This document shows, piece after piece, positions 11,729 to 22,823 of a stretch of DNA of 64,000 bases. Made by a program: the position numbers and the translations under genes. The first letter of the stretch is position 1; each line of letters starts with the position of its first letter. This stretch comes from Rhizomys pruinosus (lineage: Eukaryota > Chordata > Mammalia > Rodentia > Spalacidae). Location: positions 436,578 through 500,577 of the forward strand of contig VZQC01008830.1 in NCBI GenBank assembly GCA_009823505.1, read 5' to 3'. Under the pieces are notes generated by a model. That model was not told the origin of the DNA and ran no database searches. It saw only the letters and a program-made list of their open reading frames with translations.

Positions 11729-11905
11729 GAGACTGGAGAGATGGACCATCTGTTAAGAGCACTGGCTATTCTTGCAGAGGACCCTGCTTCTGCCTCATAA
11801 CTCAGATTGTAGCTAATAGCCATCTGTATCTCCAGTTACATAGAATTTGACACCCTCCTCTGTCCTCTGTGAGCACTGTATATATTATGGCACACTTACA
11901 AACTT
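11729..11905 (+). mobile_element. Old B2/B4-type SINE
   Basis: Head 'gagactggagagatggacca' and 'gttaagagcactggct', with the tail part decayed ('gagcactgtatatattatgg'). Far more diverged than the young B2-like copies. The ~200 bp to its left (11527-11728) hold nothing I recognise. Confidence 0.7.
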
Positions 11906-11920
11906 CTGGGCCTTTAGAAG

Positions 11921-12623
11921 GTTGCTCATATGAACTTACAGCAATAGTGTCAGCATAAACAAGACCAATGAAAACTCAATCAGACAAAAACCCAGCATAA
12001 AACTGTGGAAATCGGCAGGAGGCCCCAACCTTAGCCAAAGAACTCTTGGCAGTTGATTACTGCTTGTTGAGGAAGAGTTGATCATATTGAAGAGCCTCAC
12101 CCCCCGCTGGATGGTGGGGCTGTGGGGGTTTGGGCACAATAGCCAGCAAATTGGTTTCATATGAAGGATGCTTGTACTCATGGATTATCACTTATAGCTA
12201 AAAAATGAAAAAAAAAACTGAGAGAAAGATGCAGGACAGTTATGGCAGAATGCATGATCTGGGTTGGGGTGGGGGTGGGGGGGAAAGGAAAGGGAAATGT
12301 GCCTGAACTGAATTGGAAAATGATGTATGAAATGCACAAAGCATCAATTAAAAAAATGTTAAAAAAAGAGGCTCTAGATAGGCTGAATAGACTCTAGGGT
12401 ATGAACTTACACAGAGGGACATCTGGATACATAAATTTGTCTTGATAGGCCTTAACAATATGACAGAATGCATGAAATATGGTGGAGAGCTATGGGAGTA
12501 TGTATGGAGAAGGGACTATAGAATTTTTGTGCACTCATATGAAGTGCACAAAAATTCAGTAAAAGTAGACGCTGAGAAAAATCACAAACATATAGGGAAA
12601 ACACCCATGCATATAAAAATAAG
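11921..12623 (+). mobile_element. Old L1 3'UTR-type repeat, split by an insertion
   Basis: 'ctcatatgaacttacagcaa' and 'agacaaaaacccagcata' match the copies at 3.4 kb and (antisense) 16.1 kb. The text stops at about 12072, a chimeric retroposon follows, and the same type of tail resumes at about 12362 ('taggctgaatagactctag') and ends with 'gtgcacaaaaattcag'. Confidence 0.65.
12073..12361 (+). mobile_element. Chimeric retroposon copy 1 (core + L1 tail)
   Basis: The core section 'ggatgcttgtactcatgg' is followed by an A-rich junction and then the L1 3' end 'actgagagaaagatgcagg', a G-rich run (12261-12284) and an A-rich end. It shares this exact order with copies at 16.5 and 58.0 kb. It is 5'-truncated relative to the 16.5-kb copy. 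Confidence 0.7.
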
Positions 12624-12862
12624 TTCAAATGCTTAATTATCACATATGTCTGAGTCCATTCTAAGATCTAGTACTTGGCTCAGGGTTTTGACTTTATTTA
12701 TTAGTGCTTGAAACTTTCTGAGGCAAATATTGTTTTCCATTTAACATAGAAGGAAGCTGTGATCCAAATACATTCTTATGTTGTTCATGGTCACATAGCT
12801 GGGAGTGGCAGTACTAGAATTAGAACCTAGGTTGTATGCATACTTTACTAGGACAAAGTTCT

Positions 12863-13021
12863 TTTTCTTTTTTGTTGTTCTTTTTGAGACAGGTTCTCCC
12901 TATAGTCCCAGCTGTCCTGGAAATCACTCTGTAGACCAAGCTGGCCTTGAACTCACAAAGATCCGCCTGCCTCTGCCTCCCAAGTGCTAGGATTAAAGGT
13001 GTGCGCCACCACGCCCGGCTT
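12863..13021 (-). mobile_element. B1 SINE with TSD
   Basis: Complete antisense B1 ('tgagacaggttctccctata' to 'gtgcgccaccacgcccggc'). Identical 12-bp duplications 'ggacaaagttct' lie at 12851-12862 and 13022-13033. The ~230 bp before it (12624-12850) are unclassified. Confidence 0.94.
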
Positions 13022-13169
13022 GGACAAAGTTCTATCTCCATATGCAACCATTAAGGGAAAGTTGAAGAGGATCAATCAATGAAGAAAACAAGAATAAAAT
13101 GGATACAGAATCCATTTACATATAAATATGCACTGTTTTATTCATTGTTCTGTGACTATTTCATTATTT

Positions 13170-13383
13170 AATCTTTAAAAATATTTATTCATCTATTTAT
13201 TTATTTGTGTGTGTATGTATGTGGCCATGTGTGTGTACACATGCACATGGAACAGAAATTGAGGTCAAAGAACAATTAGCAGGAGTTGATTCTCTTTTTC
13301 TACTATTGGTGTTCTGGGGATTGAATTCAGATCTTCAGACCTGGTGGAAAGCACCTTTACTTCTTTGCCATCTTGCTGGGCCA
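13170..13383 (-). mobile_element. B3-type SINE (antisense)
   Basis: The left side is a (TTTA)/(TG)-rich tail. The body contains 'attgaggtcaaagaacaatt' and 'ctggggattgaattcagatc', as in the rodent B3 family, and ends with the complement of a B2-like head ('catcttgctgggcc'). Confidence 0.7.
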
Positions 13384-13568
13384 ACATTTAACTTCTTATT
13401 GTAATCATATTTTCATTTAATTTTACTTTTATCTTCTTTAACTTTGGCAATTTGAAATTATAGAAAGCAAATATAAATTATTCCACCATAAATTCTTAGA
13501 AGACATTTTGACTGACTGTTACCTTGATATATATTTCTAGAGCATTATTATTTTCACCATAAACACAT

Positions 13569-13831
13569 TTTTTTAATTTTAAAATTTTTTATTTTATTTT
13601 ATTTGTTTATTTATTTATGTATATGAGTGTACTGTCTGCATGTAAGTTTGTGCACCCATGTCGTGCAATGCCACAGAGGTCAGAAGAGGGCATCGGATTC
13701 CCCTGGAACTGGAGTTCTGGAATTGGAGTTACAGACTGTTCTCAGCTGCCATGTGGGTGCTGGGGATCTAACCTAGGTCCTCTGCAAGAGCAGTTGATGC
13801 TCTTACCTGCTAGGCCATCTCTCCAGCTCCA
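13569..13831 (-). mobile_element. B2-like SINE with 13-bp TSD
   Basis: Complete antisense copy from its A-rich tail (left) to the head complement 'ggccatctctccagctcc'. The duplication 'accataaacacat' occurs at 13556-13568 and 13832-13844. Confidence 0.94.
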
Positions 13832-14106
13832 ACCATAAACACATAAGAACCTTGTAAAATATTTCTCATGGGGTTTCCAGGACATCACATTTCCCTTTGG
13901 GTTCCCTAGTGCTTCAAGATTCATTCACCTCTATCTACTCTTTTTCTGACCATCTGACCTACTCCCTTCCAGAACCCGCATTTTCTCCATCCTCCCCCAA
14001 TAACACCCATCCCCAACCATCCCCCATACTGTCTCCACACACCTCCCCCAACACGCACCTTGGCCACATGCATTTCCCTCCCTCCTCTTCTCCCAGCTGA
14101 ACTCTT

Positions 14107-14342
14107 TTTTTTAAATATCTTTAAAATTTTTTTAATTTATTTTTTATGTATATGAGTGTACTGTCTGCATGTAGGTTTCTGCACCCGTGTCGTACAATGC
14201 CACGGAGGTCAGAAGAGGGTGTCTGATTCCCCTGGAACTGGAGTTAAAGATGGTTCTCCGCCGCCATGTGGGTGCTGGGGATCAAATCCGGGTCTTCTGC
14301 AAGAGCATTGGCGCTCTTAACCACTAGGCCATCTCTCCAGCC
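14107..14342 (-). mobile_element. B2-like SINE with 16-bp TSD
   Basis: Complete antisense copy with the B-box region intact on the complement ('ggatcaaatccgggtcttct' on plus). The duplication 'tcccagctgaactctt' is at 14091-14106 and 14343-14358, exact. Confidence 0.95.
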
Positions 14343-14358
14343 TCCCAGCTGAACTCTT

Positions 14359-14979
14359 AATTTCTCCGCCTTCCCCATCATAATATCTGTTACCTTATAA
14401 TCCCCCCTCTTCCTTCTTTTCCTTTGCCTCCATGTATCCTTCCCATTTTTCTGTCACCTGGTATTATATCAGTATATGTACTGACATGTAAGTGATTGGT
14501 GCTACAATCCACAAATGAGGGAGAACATAACTATGACACAAATGTAGCAATTTCAGCTGTCATGTGAATTACAGAACATTGTTAGGAGTCTCTATAGCAC
14601 AGGCCAGGTTTGATCAGAATCACATAGAGAAAATCATTGGCTGCACCTTTGACATTTGTATATGTCTGTGTGTATATTCAACTTAGGAGGTCAAAAGTTC
14701 CCACCGATAAAATTTTATCAACGACTAGGAAGAGGAACTGAGGAATAATATAACACCTCCAAGATTATGTATCTGGAAATGTGTATAGAGAATATCCTCT
14801 CTTGGAGTTGCATATGGGAAATTGCCTGCTATAAAATATGCACTCAGTAAATAATAACAAATATTAATAATGTTGATGGTGACTATCTTTTAGCTATCAC
14901 AGAGTAATTAATACTTCTACTTTATTAATCCTTAAGTTTTCTTATAAAGGACATCCTAAGCATCATTTTGTCTTTCTTT
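14359..14979. other. Unclassified non-coding DNA
   Basis: No gene or repeat recognised. Part near 14480-14700 has the texture of old L1 3'UTR sequence ('caatccacaaatgagggaga') but the match is too weak to call. Confidence 0.4.
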
Positions 14980-14992
14980 TGAAATAAATACT

Positions 14993-15250
14993 TGGGGCTG
15001 GAGAGATGGCCTAGCGGTTAAGAGCGCCGACCGCTTCTTAACAGAGACCCGGGTTCGATCCCCAGCACCCACATGGCAGCCGAGAACCGTCTGAAACTCC
15101 AATTCCAGGAGAACTCCAGTTCCAGGGGAATCCGAGACCGTCTTCTGACCTCCGCGGCATTGTACGACACGGGTGGACAAACTTGCATGCAGACAGTACA
15201 TTCATACACATACAGAAATAAATAAAATTAATTTAAAAAATTAAAAAAAA
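14993..15250 (+). mobile_element. Young B2-like SINE with 13-bp TSD
   Basis: Full head 'ggggctggagagatggccta', B box 'gggttcgatcccc', body with 'cgacacgggtggac', A-rich tail. The duplication 'tgaaataaatact' is at 14980-14992 and 15251-15263. Confidence 0.95.
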
Positions 15251-15263
15251 TGAAATAAATACT

Positions 15264-15899
15264 AGCTTAGAGATTTAAAATACTGATTCTTATTTACATG
15301 GAGAATGCCTCTCAAGTAGTAGCTGATACGCTGGGCTAAGTTGGCCCAATTCTCAGATGCTCAGATATGTGTTTAAACTATAGAAGTTTGTAAGTGGAGG
15401 CATTATTTTTACTCCACAAATCTTATACATTTGTGATAAGCAGGACAATGTCTACTTTTACAAAAACACAATTCTTGGACATGTCTGCTTCAACATTGCT
15501 GTAAAGTAACAAGCTTCTGAATCCCTGCTATTTTAAGCATTTAATAACAGAACCTTCTGGTAGTCTAGGAAAGTTATTCCTGCAGAATATGCTGACATGG
15601 TAGAAGGAAATTAAATGGGTCTTCATACCTTGTGTATTTCACATGCAACATCTTTTATTCATCCCTGCCTGACTATATGAATGGGCAATTTTCCTGCTGG
15701 ATGAAATAGTGCTCTAGTAAGAGAATTATAATTTTCTAAGAGGCATTATTGGGCCCATACTTGGAAATGATAGGCCATTTTGCTTGGAAGAAACTAATTT
15801 CTTGGGATAGTTTTTTCCTTACCACTGAAATATAGGATGTGTAGTGTCTGGCTTGATTTTTCTGTGAACAGTAAGTACAAAAATAAAACATTTCCAGGT
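15264..15899. other. Unclassified non-coding DNA
   Basis: About 640 bp with no ORF, RNA gene or repeat that I can identify. Confidence 0.5.
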
Positions 15900-16514
15900 C
15901 TGTATAACTTTAAAATTTTATAATATATATTTTAATTTATTTTTGTGCACTTAATATAATGCATCTTAATGACATTTAGACACCCTCCTCGATCTGCACC
16001 CCCACAGATGCCCACCATTTTCATACATTCTGTCATATATATTAAGGACTATTGAGTCATGTTTGTATACCCAGATGTCCCTTGGTCCATTGTACCTGGG
16101 TAAGCCTATCTAGTATCACTCTCTTGAAGAAAGACCAACTCTCTTTCACATCCAGCAGTGATTAGATGCCAACAGCTCCTCAGCTAAAGTTGGGCTTTCT
16201 TACCCATTTCCCTGCTTCTATGTTGGATTTTTGTCTTGTTTGACTTTGCATGGATCTTGTGCATGCTGTCACCAATTGTCCTAAGTTCATATGAGCAAAT
16301 TCCCAGGCACCCAGGGAAGTCTATTTACTTCTGGTCATCTACCATGCCTGGCTCTAAGAGGGTTTCTGCTCTCTCTTCAACAATGGTCCCTGAGCTCTGG
16401 GTGGATGAGTTTTAATACAGGAGTGCTATCAAGAGACACATACTCTGCACTCTCTTATTGTCTACATTTTGACATTGTGGCTTTCTGGGGTGAGAGTTGA
16501 GAGATGCATTAATA
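15900..16514 (-). mobile_element. Old L1 3'UTR-type repeat (antisense)
   Basis: On the minus strand it carries 'gctcatatgaacttagg', 'caagacaaaaatccaacata' and ends with 'agtgcacaaaaataaatt' at the left. It matches the plus copies at 3.4 and 11.9 kb and the antisense copies at 27.0-28.6 kb. Confidence 0.65.
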
Positions 16515-17060
16515 GTCTCCTTTTAAGCTTTGTTAGTAGGACCGAAAGGTTATTCCTTGACAAACTGTCAGCCCATGAAAGGAAACAGCCAGAATTGACC
16601 AGAGTCCAAGACGACAGCTCCAGAGAAAGTAGACTGTTTTGCTTCTCATCCACCTGTGTCGCTTTTCTAAGCCTAGGGAACAAACTGCGGAAGAGGGGTC
16701 ATGGTAGAATGTAAGGGCTGCGATTGGGGTGAATAGTGAAACTACATCAATATAGTCTGGACACTCATTTGATCAACTTGATTGAACATACAAGCCTACC
16801 CTGCTGCATGGTGGGACTCATGGGCTGTGTGAGTTTGGGCACAACTGCTTGCAAACTGGTTTTACATGAAGGATGCTTGTACTCATAAATTATCACTTAT
16901 TGCTAAAAAATAAAAAAAAAACTGAGAGAAAGATGCAGGACAGTTATGGCAGAATGCATGATCTGGGATGGGGTGGGGTGGGGTGGGGGGAAGGGAAATA
17001 TGCCTGAACTGAATTGGGAAATGATGTATGAAATACACAAAGCATCAATAAAAATATGAA
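16515..17060 (+). mobile_element. Chimeric retroposon copy 2 (longest)
   Basis: Core about 16515-16905: 'gttagtaggaccgaaagg', 'gacaaactgtcagcccatga', 'tatagtctggacactcattt', 'ggatgcttgtactcataaat'. Then an A-rich junction (about 16904-16920), then an L1-type 3' end ('actgagagaaagatgcagg', G-rich run 16966-16992, 'tgaaatacacaaagcatcaa') and poly-A. The core is also found antisense at 21.0-21.4 kb without this L1 end. No credible ORF: the 81-codon frame at 16469-16714 begins in the neighbouring repeat. Confidence 0.75.
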
Positions 17061-18714
17061 AATTAAAAAATTAGTCTCCTTTTTATTGGTGGGGCAAGAT
17101 GGTTCCAAGCTGACTAGTCAAGAGCTATCATGCAATATGAAGGAACTTAGGCTCAATTCAAGACTATGGGGATCTGGTGGAATGGATCTGGAGGGCTGGC
17201 CAGGTGAGGGTGGGGACATTGTGGAGAGGGCCTCACTAATTAAGCAGAGTAGATGTGAGCCCTGGAGCAGGAGAATGGACCTGGTTTGGGTGCACAAGGA
17301 TCAAAACACCATATTGTATAATATTTTGACTTTATGACAATATTGTCTACAAAGTGAGCTCCCAAATTGCATGATCAAGTTACAATATGAAAATTGCAAA
17401 ACTATCTCATAATGCTTTAAGTAAATTTAGGATTTCGTATTCATATGCAGACATACCTGTTATTCCTGCAACATTAAAGCTATAGAATTTGCAGAATAGC
17501 TAAAACTATTCACAACTCTGGATTAGAGAACAGTTTAATACTAAGTGTACTAATCTGATCACTGCTATGGAGGATACTCTTCTCACTGGCAAAAGAGAGA
17601 GAATGAAAATGATTTTCTTCAGTACAGCAGAGTTAAAAAAGTAGGTTTCTGTTGCCATCTCATCCTTGATCACTGAGTAGTATATATTAACATGCTCATG
17701 GCCTGCAATTACTTTTACATTCAGCAACAACAAAGTATGGCAAACATCGAAATGTCAACCTCATTATACAAATGTGTGTGTTTGTGTATGTGTGTGTGTG
17801 TGTGTGTGTGTGTATCACTTACAATGTGGAGTTACTGAAAACTGAAGAAATAATGTGCAACATTTGTGTGACAAGATCAGGAACCTACAATGTCCTGGAA
17901 TGTTTTAATAGCTTTATTTTACTAATAGTCTGAAAACTCACAGCAGTAATCTGAAAAAGGGACCACCATCCCTATCATAACTCTTACCACTGCCATTTTA
18001 GAGATAAAGATGTTTGAAGAAGATATTTTTCCCAAGACCGAATATCAAGGAGGTAAGACTGAAATTTAACTGAAGCAGCTTACTTTCACAGTCTGTGATC
18101 TTTTACTGTGAATTTATTTTTATTTTTGCATTTAAAATTTATTTTTAATATTTTGTGGAGAAATTTTATTTAGGAATATTAATTGAGTACAGAAAAATAA
18201 CTTGATACATATCTACAGTGTTTAATGACTAAATTACAGTAAAGAGTATTTCCATATATTCAAACATTATTGAGTTCTCTGTGCTAGAAACTTTTCAAAA
18301 TTGAATTATTTTAAGACATATATTTTTAATATATATTTTGATATGTATCATTAGTAATTGTAAATAATACTTATCTCATTTTGCTATAAATCTGTAATTC
18401 CTTCTACTTAGTAAGATTTTGTGCCTCTTCCATAACTTTTTTCCTGACCCTTCATCTCTGTCCTTCCCAGTCACTAGTGACCACTCTTTCTCTTCCTCCT
18501 TTTATCAAGTCAATTTTTAATTTTCAGAAATAAGTGAGAACATTTATTATTTGTCTGTGACTAGTGTGTTAATTAAACATAATGATCTCCCGTTTGTTCC
18601 ATATTGCTACGAAATATGGGAGGATTTAGAGAGTTTGTATATTTATATGACATTTGGTGTGTCCATTCCTCTGGTGATGGTAGTTTTTATTAATTAAGTA
18701 GCTTAGTTACTTTG
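17061..18714. other. Unclassified DNA with a (TG)n microsatellite
   Basis: About 1.65 kb with no gene or clear repeat. It contains a (TG)n tract at 17773-17813 and AT-rich runs. Small ORFs (17056-17337, 17506-17733) show no recognised domain. Confidence 0.5.
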
Positions 18715-18719
18715 AACAG

Positions 18720-19097
18720 TGTGCTGGATAGCTTTAGTGTCAACTTGACACACCTGGGTCGAGGGAGCCTCAATTGGGGAATTGGCTCCATTAGATTGGC
18801 CTGTGGCCACATCTGTGGAGTATTGTCTTGATGGTCGAGCAGTGTGGGAGGGCCCAGCCCACAAGAGTGGTGCCACCCTGGGCAGGTTGTTGTGTACGGT
18901 ATAAGAAGGCGGGCTGGGAATGAGCCGGGGGAGCAAGCCAGTAAGCAGCACTCCTCCATGGCCTGTGCTTCAGCTCCTGCCTTGGGCTCCCTAAGTGGTG
19001 AACTGTGACCCAGGAGATGTAAGCTGAATAAACCCTTTCCTCCCCAAGTTGGTGTCGGTCAGTGTTTTGTCACAGCAATGGAAGACAAACTATGACA
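18720..19097 (+). repeat. 5' LTR of the plus-strand MaLR
   Basis: 378 bp. TATA-like 'ggtataagaaggcggg' at about 18898 and AATAAA near 19027-19032 ('gctgaataaacc'). Ends 'aaactatgaca'. The 3' LTR shares these but carries many single-base deletions. Confidence 0.88.
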
Positions 19098-19102
19098 GAA
19101 AT

Positions 19103-19121
19103 TGGTACCAGAAGAGTGGGG
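19103..19121 (+). other. tRNA-Leu-type primer-binding site
   Basis: 'tggtaccagaagagtgggg' lies five bases after the 5' LTR. TGGTACCAGAAGTGGG-type sites define the leucine-primed ERVL/MaLR class; this copy has an extra 'ag'. Confidence 0.8.
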
Positions 19122-20252
19122 TATTGCAGTGACAGACCTGATCTTGGTGTTTTGGGGAAGGATTGTGGAGGTGTTTGGAACTTTGGGCTGGGAAGATCAT
19201 TGAATGTCTAAAGATTGTGGCTATGGAGCTTGGAGCAGTTTTGCTGAAGGATTTGTAGAAGATGGAGGACTGGCTTGTGAAGTTTCTAGTTTTAAAGGGG
19301 AACAGAGATCATCAGGACTGTGTAATCTGTGGGTTCTGGTCAGCTGGGGCTAAAGAATCAGCTGTAAGTAACAAGAGACCAGAACCTGAAGTGAAATCTT
19401 TGTGGTACTGGGACAATTGATGCTGGTTAGTTGGGGCTGAAAAATCAGCTGTAAGTAAAAAGAGACCAGCATCACTGAGGTGAAATCTTCTGGGGAGAAT
19501 TTCTTCAAGGTCAGCACACAGAAGCTGTGACCCAGAAAGGGCCTGAGCCTCCATCTCGAGCCAGAAGCCGGACTTGGTAACGTGTAAGAGTCTCCTATAT
19601 GCTTCTGGTGTTGAAATTTGAGGGGGTCACAGAGAGCAGCCAAGGCTTGGCACCCGTGAGAGGTTAGGAAAGACCTTTGGTGGAATGCACCTCGTGTGCA
19701 GTGAAGACCCAGGATTGCAGGGGTCATGGAGAGAAGCTGAGGCTTTGCCCAACGAAGGTCAGAAAGAGACCATGGTGAAGGTGCTGCCTCAGTTCAGTGG
19801 GACCCCAGCTATTTGGAGATGCCGGACTATGGGACGACCAACAAGAGCAGCAGCAGTGTGGAATGGGCTTGACTGGGCCTGCGAAGATGAGCTTGTGTGT
19901 GCCAAGGCAGAGTCAGAGAGGGGAGTTGCTCGAAACCTTTGGAGCCCAAAGATCGTGACTGAGGCATCCAAGGTTCCTAGCCTTTGAGCTACTTTGCTGA
20001 CTTAAGTTTTTGTTTGAGAGGCCTGACTTCTTCCCTTTGAAATAAGACAGTACTTGTTATTGGTATAGCAGCCCAAGTTAAGAGACTTTAATAGATGAAC
20101 TTTAAGCATTTGGACATTTTTAAGGGACTGTGGGCTTTTAAGAATGTACTGTCTTATGTGTGATTAATGTAAATCAGTATTTGGGGACAAGAATGGAAAA
20201 GGTGGTGGTTAATATGATGTGTTTTGGTGTGTCAAGTTGACAAGGCGTCAAT

Positions 20253-20629
20253 TGTGCTGGATAGCTTTAGGTGTCAAACTTACACACCTGGGTTCGATAG
20301 GGAGCCTCAATTGGGGAAATTGGCTCCATTGGATTTGGCCGTGGCCACACTGTGGAGTATTGTCTTGAAATGGAGAAGTGGCGAGCAATGTGGGAGGGCC
20401 CAACCCACAAGAGTGGTGCCACCCTGGGCAGTTGTTGTGTATGGTATGAAGGCGGGCTGGGCAGGACCAGGAAAAGCCAGTACAGCACATTCCTCCATGG
20501 CCCTGGTGCTTCAGCTCCTGCCCTGGAGCGGGCTGTGTGAGAACTTGTGACCCAGGAAGATGAAAGCTGAATAAACCTTTCTCCCCAAGTTTTTCATCAG
20601 TGTTTTGTCACAGCAAGAAAAACTATACA
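20253..20629 (+). repeat. 3' LTR of the plus-strand MaLR
   Basis: About 377 bp, starting TGTGCTGGATAGC, with the same landmarks as the 5' LTR and AATAAA near 20571. Ends 'actataca'. Confidence 0.87.
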
Positions 20630-20634
20630 AACCA

Positions 20635-20974
20635 TATATGATAAGAATGACGATCAGCTTTCTCTTTGATTATAATGATTTCACCTTCTTTTGGATATCT
20701 TCAGTAAACAATGGTAATCAAAGGTAGTTCTTGTTTTTTAAAGTCCAGTTAAGGATATCATTTACTGTTTTCTGTAATGGTTGTACAAAATGACAGAGAT
20801 TCTCATTTCTATCAATTATATCTAAAGAGTACTTTGTTTCTCTGCATCTTGTTAACATTTTTTTTAACTTTTAATAATAGCCTTTCTACCTGTAGTGAGA
20901 TGATTATCTCATTGAATAAGATTTGATTTGCATTTTCCTCTGAGGTAATGAGACTAACATTATTTTCTATTACT
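20635..20974. other. Unclassified AT-rich DNA
   Basis: About 340 bp with no gene or named repeat recognised. The last part joins the chimeric core copy on its right. Confidence 0.4.
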
Positions 20975-21370
20975 TCTTTATTTTTCATTACCAATAAGTA
21001 ATAATTTATGAGTACAAGATCCTTCATGTAAAACCAATTGCAAGCAGTGTGCCCAAACCCCACAGCCCAAGGGTCCCAACATCAGCTGGCGAGGTGGCTT
21101 GCATGTACAATCAAGTTGATTAAAAAAGTGTCCAGACTATATAGCTGTAGTTTCACCATTCACCCCAATCACAAGCCCTTACATTCACCGCATGCCCCCT
21201 CTCTGCAGATTGCTCCCTAGGCTTTGAAAAGGGACACAGATGGACAAGAAGCAAATCAGTCTACTTCCTCTGGAAGCGTCATTTTGGACTCTGGTAATAT
21301 TGGCTGTTTCTTTTCATGGGTGACAGTTTGTCCAGGAATACCTTTCAATCCTACTAAATGAAGCACAAAC
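20975..21370 (-). mobile_element. Chimeric retroposon core, no L1 tail (copy 3)
   Basis: The reverse complement matches the core of the 16.5-kb copy over its length: 'tttagtaggattgaaagg', 'gacaaactgtcacccatga', 'tatagtctggacac', 'ttggttttacatgaagga', 'tactcataaattatta'. After the core the sequence goes to 'taatgaaaaataaagaag' instead of the L1 tail seen in the other copies. Several small indels separate it from the other copies. Confidence 0.72.
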
Positions 21371-21832
21371 AATTAGAAATACAAGCAATTAAACAGTACT
21401 AATTGCTATGTAGGTTTACTTTGGTCCTAGACATAGATGTGCTGGTATATCCAATTGAATTACTGTTTTTTTTGTAAAAGATGAGAAGGTCTTACTGTGT
21501 TTATAACATCTCCTAACCATTGTGGCATGTAAGCTACTGTGGCATTCAGCCATGGTATTTCTCCAAGGATAGAGTTAATAGCCAATTAGAATTGGTATAT
21601 ACAGACATATGCTGCCACTGCTACAGTATTTCCAGGCAGAATGAGGTGTAGCTAGTGCTGATGGAAGGGTCTTGCTTGACTCAAGGGACCTATATTTGCT
21701 TTATTGGTCAGTGCCTTGGTAACACTCTCTGGTTTCCAGAGACCAACTGTACCTTACAAGTGTGGTCTCAATACAAATTTCCCATGCTTACATAGGGGTC
21801 TTCGACAGCAGGGCCTTACTGCTCTCTTCTTG
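21371..21832. other. Unclassified non-coding DNA
   Basis: No gene or repeat recognised between the chimeric core and the B1 target site. Confidence 0.45.
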
Positions 21833-21847
21833 CAGGTATCCCAGTTT

Positions 21848-22023
21848 TGTTTTTTTTTTTTTTTGCTCTTTTTGAGACAGGGTTCCCTGTGCCCCAGCTG
21901 TCCTGGAACTCACTCTGTAGACCCCAGGCTGGCTTGAACCACAAAGATCCGCCTGCTCTGCCTCCCCCCCTTGTCCCCCCCCCAGAGTGCTAGAATTAAA
22001 GGCAGCACCACCCCCCAGCCCCT
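21848..22023 (-). mobile_element. B1 SINE with 15-bp TSD
   Basis: Antisense B1 with its poly-A on the left (T-run 21848-21863) and a C-rich expansion in the middle (about 21965-21982). The duplication 'caggtatcccagttt' is at 21833-21847 and 22024-22038. Confidence 0.93.
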
Positions 22024-22310
22024 CAGGTATCCCAGTTTACAGGCAAGAAGCCTACCTTTGGAGGGGGCTTGGATCCCCTGGCCAACTCTCCTTGGTATAA
22101 TAATCCATTTTTGTTGTCAGAGTTCCTGTATTAATATATTATGCTTAATTGCACAGCTTAAAGACTTTAGTATTTATTTGGTTTTGAATAGAGAATAATC
22201 TTTTCACATTTCCTATGTCTATTTAGTCAATTAAAGAAGGTCAGTTTTACTGGTGTTATAAGAGATTACCTCTAAGAATTGGCCCCAATTTAACAGTTAG
22301 AGAACAATTT

Positions 22311-22448
22311 AGCCGGGCGTTGGTCAGCTTTATCCTAGCACTTGGGAGGCAGAGGTAGGCGGATCTTTGTTGAGTTCAAGGCCAGCCTGTCTTACAGAGT
22401 GCAATTCCAGGAAGCTGGAGCTACGGGGAGACCCTGTTCCAAAAAGAC

Positions 22449-22492
<44 letters not shown>
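22311..22492 (+). mobile_element. B1 SINE with a ~40-base poly-A tail
   Basis: Plus-strand B1 ('ttagccgggcgttggtcagc' ... 'acggggagaccctgttcc') that ends in an unusually long pure A run, about 22449-22491. Some body bases are missing ('tgcaattccagg'), so it is not pristine. The 270 bp to its left are unclassified. Confidence 0.9.
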
Positions 22493-22494
<2 letters not shown>

Positions 22495-22562
22495 AGAGAG
22501 ATGACCTCATCATCATATTCCTCCTCATTCTATTGGGGGGGGGAGTTAAGAAAGTCTCTAAC

Positions 22563-22809
22563 GGGGCTGGAGAGATGGCCTAGCGTTTAAGAGCGCCGAC
22601 CGCTCTACAGAGACCCAGGGTTCGATCCCCAGCACCACATGGCGGTGGAGAGCCGTCTGAACTCAATTCAGCGAGACTCCAGTTCAGGGGGAATCCTGAA
22701 CCCGTTCTGACCTCCGCGGCATTGCCGACACGAGTGCACAAACCTTCATGCAGAGAGTACGATTCAATAATAAAAATAATAAAAGGTAATAAAAAAAAAA
22801 AAAAAAAAA
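22563..22809 (+). mobile_element. B2-like SINE with 14-bp TSD
   Basis: Head 'ggggctggagagatggccta', B box 'gggttcgatcccc', A-rich tail about 22790-22810. Flanked by 'aagaaagtctctaa' at 22548-22561 and 22810-22823. Several one-base deletions in the body. Confidence 0.94.
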
Positions 22810-22823
22810 AAGAAAGTCTCTAA

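Larger units (their letters stand above)
18720..20629 (+). mobile_element. Full-length MaLR (MT-like) LTR element
   Basis: Two LTRs (18720-19097 and 20253-20629) flank a 1.15-kb interior. LTRs begin TGTGCTGGATAGCTTTA, as in rodent MT-type MaLRs, and end in CA. The primer-binding site is tRNA-Leu-like. The interior has no long viral gene, as expected of MaLRs, which are non-autonomous and depend on ERVL enzymes. Flanks AACAG (18715-18719) and AACCA (20630-20634) are an imperfect 5-bp TSD. Open frames such as 19685-19987 have no known domain. Confidence 0.88.

Noticed and set aside
15018..15209. Recurrent open frames reading MYECTVCMQVC... on the antisense strand of B2-like SINEs (also 548-799, 59589-59786)
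   Set aside because: They recur wherever the SINE occurs and follow its sequence, so they are a by-product of the SINE, not a gene family.
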